Shown: in pieces, positions 14,444 to 18,105 of the stretch
Numbering within the stretch: the first letter of the stretch is position 1
Layout: every line of letters begins with the position of its first letter
Assembly (NCBI GenBank): GCA_024635885.1
Contig: JAGXIA010000116.1
Coordinates: 1 to 18,105 of the forward strand
DNA length: 18,105 bases
Direction of reading: 5' to 3'
Origin: Helicobacteraceae bacterium
GTDB lineage: Bacteria > Campylobacterota > Campylobacteria > Campylobacterales > Sulfurimonadaceae
Made by a program: the position numbers and the translations under genes
Notes under the pieces: generated by a model
Told to the model about the DNA's origin: nothing
What the model saw: the letters and a program-made list of their open reading frames with translations, nothing else
Database searches by the model: none

Positions 14444-14896
14444 TTAGTTTATTAAATTTTTACACAAATCTTTTTCTGCAGTTGTTCCGGCTGTAGGATC
14501 ACAAGTAAATGTTCCATTTGCTGGATTATAAGTAAAATCTGCTGTCACTCCGCCAACAGTAAAAGTATATGTAGTATCATTTGTTCTAGCCCATTCATCT
14601 GGAGCTATCCCGTACATTAGTAGTGTGTTGTTCACATCGACACCCGTAAATAGATTATCTCCAGCTGCTCCGGTACTCAGTTTTGCTATCCAGGCTGAGT
14701 CACCTTTAATAAGGCGGCTTTGTCTCTCAGACACTATAGCAGAGCGAATAGTCGCGATATCCGCTTTGCCCTTAGCAATAATTGCATCATTCCTAGTAGC
14801 TGCAAATTTAGGGATAGCAATAGCAGCCAATATTCCTAAAACAACTATAACAAATACAAGTTCAATCATCGTAAAAGCATTTTTATTTTTTTTCAT
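14444..14896 (-). CDS. Type IV pilin / T2SS pseudopilin-like prepilin (distal copy)
   Basis: The 150-residue prepilin has leader MKKNKNA and cleavage site A7/F8 in NAFTMIELVFVIVVLGILAAIAIPKF. Glu5 of the mature protein is present. The -1 residue is Ala instead of the usual Gly, which prepilin peptidases tolerate less often. After the N-terminal helix (to about 65) is a small globular domain with two cysteines, Cys132 and Cys145, that could form the C-terminal disulfide loop. GAGGAA lies before the ATG and a candidate -10 TATAAT is at 14921-14916. It shares a nearly identical N-terminal 35 residues with the next gene upstream. It may be a pilus subunit, a secretion pseudopilin or a competence pseudopilin. 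priA follows in 16 bases. Confidence 0.85.
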   Translation of the reverse strand: MKKNKNAFTMIELVFVIVVLGILAAIAIPKFAATRNDAIIAKGKADIATIRSAIVSERQSRLIKGDSAWIAKLSTGAAGDNLFTGVDVNNTLLMYGIAPDEWARTNDTTYTFTVGGVTADFTYNPANGTFTCDPTAGTTAEKDLCKNLIN

Positions 14897-15010
14897 TGAA
14901 AATTCCTCAGAATTAATTATATATCATTTCATTGGTATATTAACATGATTTAGATTATTTAAGTTTAAAGTTTTTGGTTATTTTGTTAAGAAGAGTTTAT
15001 TTATGCATGT

Positions 15011-15033
15011 ATTCCCAAGTAAAACTTGGGAAT
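15011..15033. terminator. Hairpin after the proximal pilin gene
   Basis: ATTCCCAAGT (15011-15020) pairs perfectly with ACTTGGGAAT (15024-15033) around AAA. It starts 12 bases after the pilin stop (15046) on the minus strand. No long U-run follows, so it may stop transcription partly or protect the 3' end of the abundant pilin mRNA. Confidence 0.6.
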
Positions 15034-15045
15034 TATAGAATTGAT

Positions 15046-15414
15046 TTAGAATTGGTGAATAACACCACCAGCGCTAGATAAACCATTAACAGAAGTTAAA
15101 GTATGAGATTGAGTACAAACAGCAGACTTGTTTGAATCAGTAACTGTTAAAGTACCATTTACATCACTCGGTGTAAATGTATAACAATCAGCAGCATCAG
15201 CACAAGCAGCACTATTAGTACCGTTAGCGAAAGCTCCATCCATCATATATGCACCACCAGCATCATTAACACATGTTGCAGCCGAAGTAGCAATAGTCGA
15301 TGCAGTTGCATCATTTCTCGTAGCAGCAAGCTTTGGAATGGCAACAGCTGCCAAAATACCTAAAATAACGATAACGAAGATCAATTCGATCATTGTAAAA
15401 CCAGCTCTTTTCAT
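15046..15414 (-). CDS. Type IV pilin / T2SS pseudopilin-like prepilin (proximal copy)
   Basis: The 122-residue prepilin has leader MKRAG, cleavage G5/F6 in GFTMIELIFVIVILGILAAVAIPKL, and Glu5 of the mature protein. The mature chain is short, rich in Ala, Ser and Thr, and has four cysteines (Cys48, Cys71, Cys77, Cys100) that could form two disulfides. A strong AAGGAG lies before the ATG. It is divergent from flgB across 210 bases and is followed by a hairpin at 15011-15033 and the second prepilin. The two genes are paralogous in the first 35 residues and unlike afterwards, so the globular parts have diverged to different jobs. Which appendage they build cannot be told here, since no assembly ATPase or secretin gene is in the window. 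Confidence 0.87.
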   Translation of the reverse strand: MKRAGFTMIELIFVIVILGILAAVAIPKLAATRNDATASTIATSAATCVNDAGGAYMMDGAFANGTNSAACADAADCYTFTPSDVNGTLTVTDSNKSAVCTQSHTLTSVNGLSSAGGVIHQF

Positions 15415-15440
15415 AAAGAACTCCTTGAATTAAAAATATG

Positions 15441-15456
15441 GGTTACTCTGGTAACC
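15441..15456 (-). promoter_or_regulatory. Leader hairpin and possible promoter of the proximal pilin gene
   Basis: GGTTAC-TCTG-GTAACC (15441-15456) is a 6-bp hairpin 27 bases before the pilin ATG. A CATAAT (-10-like) on the minus strand just upstream (about 15479-15473) would place it near the 5' end of the mRNA, where hairpins often protect abundant transcripts. It could instead be an operator. Confidence 0.35.
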
Positions 15457-15577
15457 TTGTTCACATTATGCAGCAGATTACATTAAAGCTTACTTAAAAT
15501 ATATATATAGTTATATAAGAGTTTATTATCTGAATTAAATAGATCACCAGTCAAGCTGAGGATGACTAAATTTTTAT

Positions 15578-15591
15578 GGAACTAAATTTGC
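15578..15591 (+). promoter_or_regulatory. Sigma-54 (-24/-12) promoter of the flgB operon
   Basis: TGGAAC-TAAAT-TTGCTT contains GG at 15578-15579 and GC at 15590-15591 separated by exactly 10 bases, as RpoN promoters require. It lies about 34 bases before the flgB ATG. A TATAAT (15593-15598) overlaps immediately downstream. In C. jejuni, rod and hook genes including flgB are RpoN/FlgR controlled, so this fits. Confidence 0.75.
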
Positions 15592-15624
15592 TTATAATAT
15601 TTTAAATAAATAAAAGGAGTTCAG

Positions 15625-16056
15625 ATGAGCATTCAAATATCAGCTACACACAGTTTAATAAAAGACGCTCTTGACTACAGAGCAGCGCGTCAAGATATGA
15701 TTTCATCTAACATTGCAAATGCTGACACTCCTTTTTATAGACCAAGAGACATAAGCTTTGAAGAGACACTTCGTGCTAAAAAAGATGAAATATTTAGTGA
15801 GAATAACACGAAGTTAGAACTTGCCAATACAAATGGTTCACATATTCCACTAAATAATGAGAAAGGTAGTTACAAGCCTTCACTTTTTTACAGAGACGGG
15901 CACATGGCAAGAAATGACGGTAATAGCGTTGATATAGATGTAGAGACTACAGAGATGAGTAAAAACTCCCTTATGTTCAACGCTCTTATTCAAGCAAATA
16001 AAAAAGATAGCATGATTTTTAAAAGCGTAATAGACGCTTCATCGAAGTTACAGTAA
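15625..16056 (+). CDS. flgB: Flagellar basal-body rod protein FlgB
   Basis: The 143-residue proximal rod protein is exported by the flagellar type III system and assembles on FliE and the MS ring. It has the N-terminal rod motif RQDMISSNIANADTPFYRPRDISFEETL (about 22-49), a variable middle, and the C-terminal VDIDVETTEMSKNSLMFNALIQANKKDSMIFKSVI coiled-coil segment; no signal peptide. AAGGAG (15614-15619) is at good spacing. First gene of flgB-flgC-fliE-pbpB, behind the sigma-54 promoter. FlgC begins 10 bases after the stop. Confidence 0.96.
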   Translation: MSIQISATHSLIKDALDYRAARQDMISSNIANADTPFYRPRDISFEETLRAKKDEIFSENNTKLELANTNGSHIPLNNEKGSYKPSLFYRDGHMARNDGNSVDIDVETTEMSKNSLMFNALIQANKKDSMIFKSVIDASSKLQ

Positions 16057-16066
16057 AGAGGGTCGG

Positions 16067-16561
16067 ATGAGTAATTTTTTAAACAGTTTTGACATAAGCG
16101 GGTACGGTTTATCTGCGCAGAGAGTTCGTGTAAATACGATTTCAAGCAACATTGCTAATGCACAGACTACAAGAACAGCAGAAGGCGGACCGTATAGACG
16201 TCAAGAGGTGGTTTTTAAAGCTATCGACTTTAATGAAGAGTATAACAAAGCGCTAGGCGGCTCAACAAAAAGTGCAAAATACCAAGACCCTTTGAGCGAA
16301 GGCTCGTTTGGCAAAAAAGTTAATCCTGCTATAATGAGTGTAATAGTTGACAAAATATCACGTGATGACAGTGAACCAAAGATGAAGTTTGACCCACAAC
16401 ACCCTGATGCAGATGCAAACGGTTATGTTGCGTACCCAAATATTAATCCTGTAGTCGAAATGGCCGATTTAGTTGAAGCTACTCGTTCTTATCAGGCAAA
16501 TGTTGCTGCTTTTGAAAGTGCGAAAAATATGGCTAACAGTGCTATTTCACTGTTACAATAA
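16067..16561 (+). CDS. flgC: Flagellar basal-body rod protein FlgC
   Basis: The 164-residue proximal rod protein has the N-terminal SGYGLSAQRVRVNTISSNIANAQ motif (11-33), GGPYRRQEVVFKA, the middle DPQHPDADANGYVAYPNINPVVEMADLVEATRSYQANVAAF segment (about 108-148), and the C-terminal amphipathic helix ending AISLLQ. The length is slightly above the usual ~135-150 residues. GAGGG lies just upstream. It lies between flgB and fliE, as in C. jejuni. Confidence 0.96.
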   Translation: MSNFLNSFDISGYGLSAQRVRVNTISSNIANAQTTRTAEGGPYRRQEVVFKAIDFNEEYNKALGGSTKSAKYQDPLSEGSFGKKVNPAIMSVIVDKISRDDSEPKMKFDPQHPDADANGYVAYPNINPVVEMADLVEATRSYQANVAAFESAKNMANSAISLLQ

Positions 16562-16574
16562 AGAGAGTTGAATT

Positions 16575-16880
16575 ATGAGTAATATTAGCGGAATTTCAGG
16601 CACATCGACTGCCGAATTATTAAAACAAAAAGATAAAATTGAAAAAGCCAGTGGTGGTGGTGATGCCTTTGCCAAGCACTTAACATCTGCTCTGAATGAA
16701 GTCAATGAACTCCAAGTAGATAGCGAAAAGGCTATCGGAGATTTAGCAACGGGACAGGTAAAAGACTTGCACCAAGCAGCATTAGCTATTAATAAAGCTG
16801 AGACAAGTATGAAACTTATGCTTGAAATAAGAAATAAAGCACTCAGTGCTTATAAAGAATTAGGTAGAACACAGCTATAA
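16575..16880 (+). CDS. fliE: Flagellar hook-basal body protein FliE
   Basis: The 101-residue FliE joins the MS ring to the rod and is needed for rod export. The C-terminal region LHQAALAINKAETSMKLMLEIRNKALSAYKEL (about 65-96) is the conserved part; the N-terminus is Ser/Gly rich. An AGAGAG sequence precedes the ATG. It ends 10 bases before the penicillin-binding protein gene. Confidence 0.95.
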   Translation: MSNISGISGTSTAELLKQKDKIEKASGGGDAFAKHLTSALNEVNELQVDSEKAIGDLATGQVKDLHQAALAINKAETSMKLMLEIRNKALSAYKELGRTQL

Positions 16881-16890
16881 TAGTCCTCAA

Positions 16891-18105
16891 ATGTTAAACC
16901 AAAACAAAAGCAAAAAAATACTTCTTCTTTATGCCCTAATAGCTTTAGGGTTTTTTATATTTTTAAGTGTAATGCTTGCTACAGTAGTAAGATATCGTGA
17001 CCTTCCTTCTTTATATACGCAGGAGAGCTCAAAGGCCGAGAGAGGAAACATCATCAGTGCCGATGGTTTTCATATTGCAACTACCAAGAAACTCTACAAA
17101 GCTGTTGTAGACACTCACTATATAGATCCACAAAAAAAAGAACTTTTTGTACAACTTTTCAGTATTTACTCAGGGATAAGTGCGAGTGAGATTAAAGATA
17201 AACTAAGCCAAAGAAACGGGGTAGTTGTTCTAAGCTACGACATTGCCGAAAAACAGGCTCAATATTTAAAAAGACTTGCATTTGAGCTTAGAAGATTTGA
17301 TGTTTTTATAGCCAGAGAAAATAAAAGAACCGGACAAAGAACACTGCACGGACTGAGTATTATAGAGAGTGGAGAGAGTAGAGAATATCCGTATGGAAAT
17401 CTATTGACCCCTATTATTGGTTACCCGCATAAAATTGAAGATGATGGCTACACTCGAATTAAGGGTGTAAAAGGCTTAGAAAAAAGGTTTGACTTAGAGT
17501 TGTCCTCAAGGCAGGATGCCAGTAGCAAAGGTCCTCGTGACGTCAACAATTACATCATCTTAAATAAAGAGAGCTTTACAAAACCTGCTATAAACGGTTT
17601 GGACATTAAACTTAATATTCCTGTTGCTCTGCAAATAAAAATAGAAAAGATGTGTGATGCCATGAAAGTTGAGCTCGAAGCCAAAGAAGTAATGGTAGCC
17701 ATTATGGATTCTAATAATGGCAAAGTTTTAACGCTTGCTAGCTCCAACAGATACTTTCCAAAAGATATTAAAACGAGCGATTATTCTTCTCTTAACAGTG
17801 GAATGACTGAGTATAGTTTTGAGCCCGGAAGTGTAATTAAAACACTTACTTTTTCTCTTCTTTTAGATAAAGACTTAGTTAATCCCTATGATTTGGTAAA
17901 TGGACATAATGGTAGATTTAAGATTGGAAGAAAGGTCATAACAGATGAGCATAACTTTGATTGGCTCAGTGCTGAGAATGTAATAATTCACTCTTCAAAC
18001 ATAGGAATGGCACAATTAGCGCAAAGATTGTCTGGATATGAATTTAATCAAGGTCTAATAAGATTTGGTTTGTCACAAAAATCTACGCGTGATTTAATAT
18101 ATGAA
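16891..18105 (+). CDS. pbpB: Penicillin-binding protein, FtsI/PbpB type, N-terminal 405 residues (3' end outside window)
   Basis: The frame from ATG 16891 is open to the last base. It has one N-terminal membrane anchor (residues about 10-33, ILLLYALIALGFFIFLSVMLATVV), a pedestal/dimerisation domain starting KAERGNIISADG (about 50-61), with TPIIGYPH and the GVKGLEKRFD motif at about 190-199, then the transpeptidase domain with SxxK at Ser314-Lys317 (EPGSVIKT) and SSN at 368-370 (HSSNIGMAQLA). The KTG box lies outside the window. This is a class B penicillin-binding protein that crosslinks peptidoglycan at the septum. In C. jejuni pbpB follows flgB-flgC-fliE in the same order. No Shine-Dalgarno is visible in the 10 bases after fliE, so translation probably depends on coupling. 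Confidence 0.93.
   Translation, partial: MLNQNKSKKILLLYALIALGFFIFLSVMLATVVRYRDLPSLYTQESSKAERGNIISADGFHIATTKKLYKAVVDTHYIDPQKKELFVQLFSIYSGISASEIKDKLSQRNGVVVLSYDIAEKQAQYLKRLAFELRRFDVFIARENKRTGQRTLHGLSIIESGESREYPYGNLLTPIIGYPHKIEDDGYTRIKGVKGLEKRFDLELSSRQDASSKGPRDVNNYIILNKESFTKPAINGLDIKLNIPVALQIKIEKMCDAMKVELEAKEVMVAIMDSNNGKVLTLASSNRYFPKDIKTSDYSSLNSGMTEYSFEPGSVIKTLTFSLLLDKDLVNPYDLVNGHNGRFKIGRKVITDEHNFDWLSAENVIIHSSNIGMAQLAQRLSGYEFNQGLIRFGLSQKSTRDLIYE

Noticed and set aside
16873..16880. TATAAT near the fliE stop as a pbpB promoter
   Set aside because: It would place the start at or beyond the pbpB ATG with no leader, and it overlaps fliE codons; likely chance.

Overview
The window looks like chromosomal DNA of a free-living Campylobacterota (epsilonproteobacterium), most like Sulfurimonas or a close relative. 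This rests on the low GC content, protein sequences typical of the group, and gene neighbourhoods known from Helicobacter and Campylobacter: glcD beside a pgbA-type gene and a csd3-type M23 peptidase, and flgB-flgC-fliE followed by a pbpB/ftsI-type penicillin-binding protein. The genus is my inference. I see no phage, transposase, CRISPR array, rRNA or tRNA.

Layout, left to right. 1-1002: 3' end of a TonB-dependent receptor (+). 1047-1994: HD-GYP protein (-), convergent with it. 2164-5954: tight operon ispG-dnaB-comEC (+): isoprenoid synthesis, replicative helicase, and the DNA-uptake channel. 5973-7049: Old Yellow Enzyme-type reductase (-), divergent from a small Tat-exported HiPIP iron-sulfur protein (7272-7514, +). 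10603-7558: leftward operon of a pgbA-type exported protein, a GlcD-type flavoprotein and a YihY-type membrane protein. 10708-12466: rightward pair of an M23 peptidoglycan endopeptidase (csd3-like) and a NUDT14/YffH-type NUDIX hydrolase. 15414-12571: leftward group of two prepilin-like proteins followed by primosomal helicase PriA. 15625-18105: flgB-flgC-fliE and the start of pbpB/ftsI, behind a good sigma-54 promoter.

The most striking feature is not a gene. The 10-mer GGCATGTGGA (consensus about T-GGCATGTGGA-W-A) occurs 11 times exactly in 18.1 kb, where about 0.035 copies would be expected by chance with equal base use. It lies in both orientations, inside five coding sites clusters and genes and in all three sense reading frames, and as two closely spaced inverted pairs between genes. 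One of those pairs fills the gap between two convergent genes as a terminator-like hairpin. This is how DNA uptake sequences look in Neisseriaceae and Pasteurellaceae. Here two copies are in comEC and three in priA, with two prepilin genes next to priA. I propose a Campylobacterota DNA uptake sequence, which I have not seen described; the function is inference.

Other structure: a 56-bp near-palindrome sits in frame inside priA, resembling the coding palindromic elements of Rickettsia. A 10-bp hairpin pairs with the priA ribosome binding site and holds its GTG start in the loop. A terminator-like hairpin lies in the first codons of comEC. A 105-bp structured element separates the NUDIX gene from priA.
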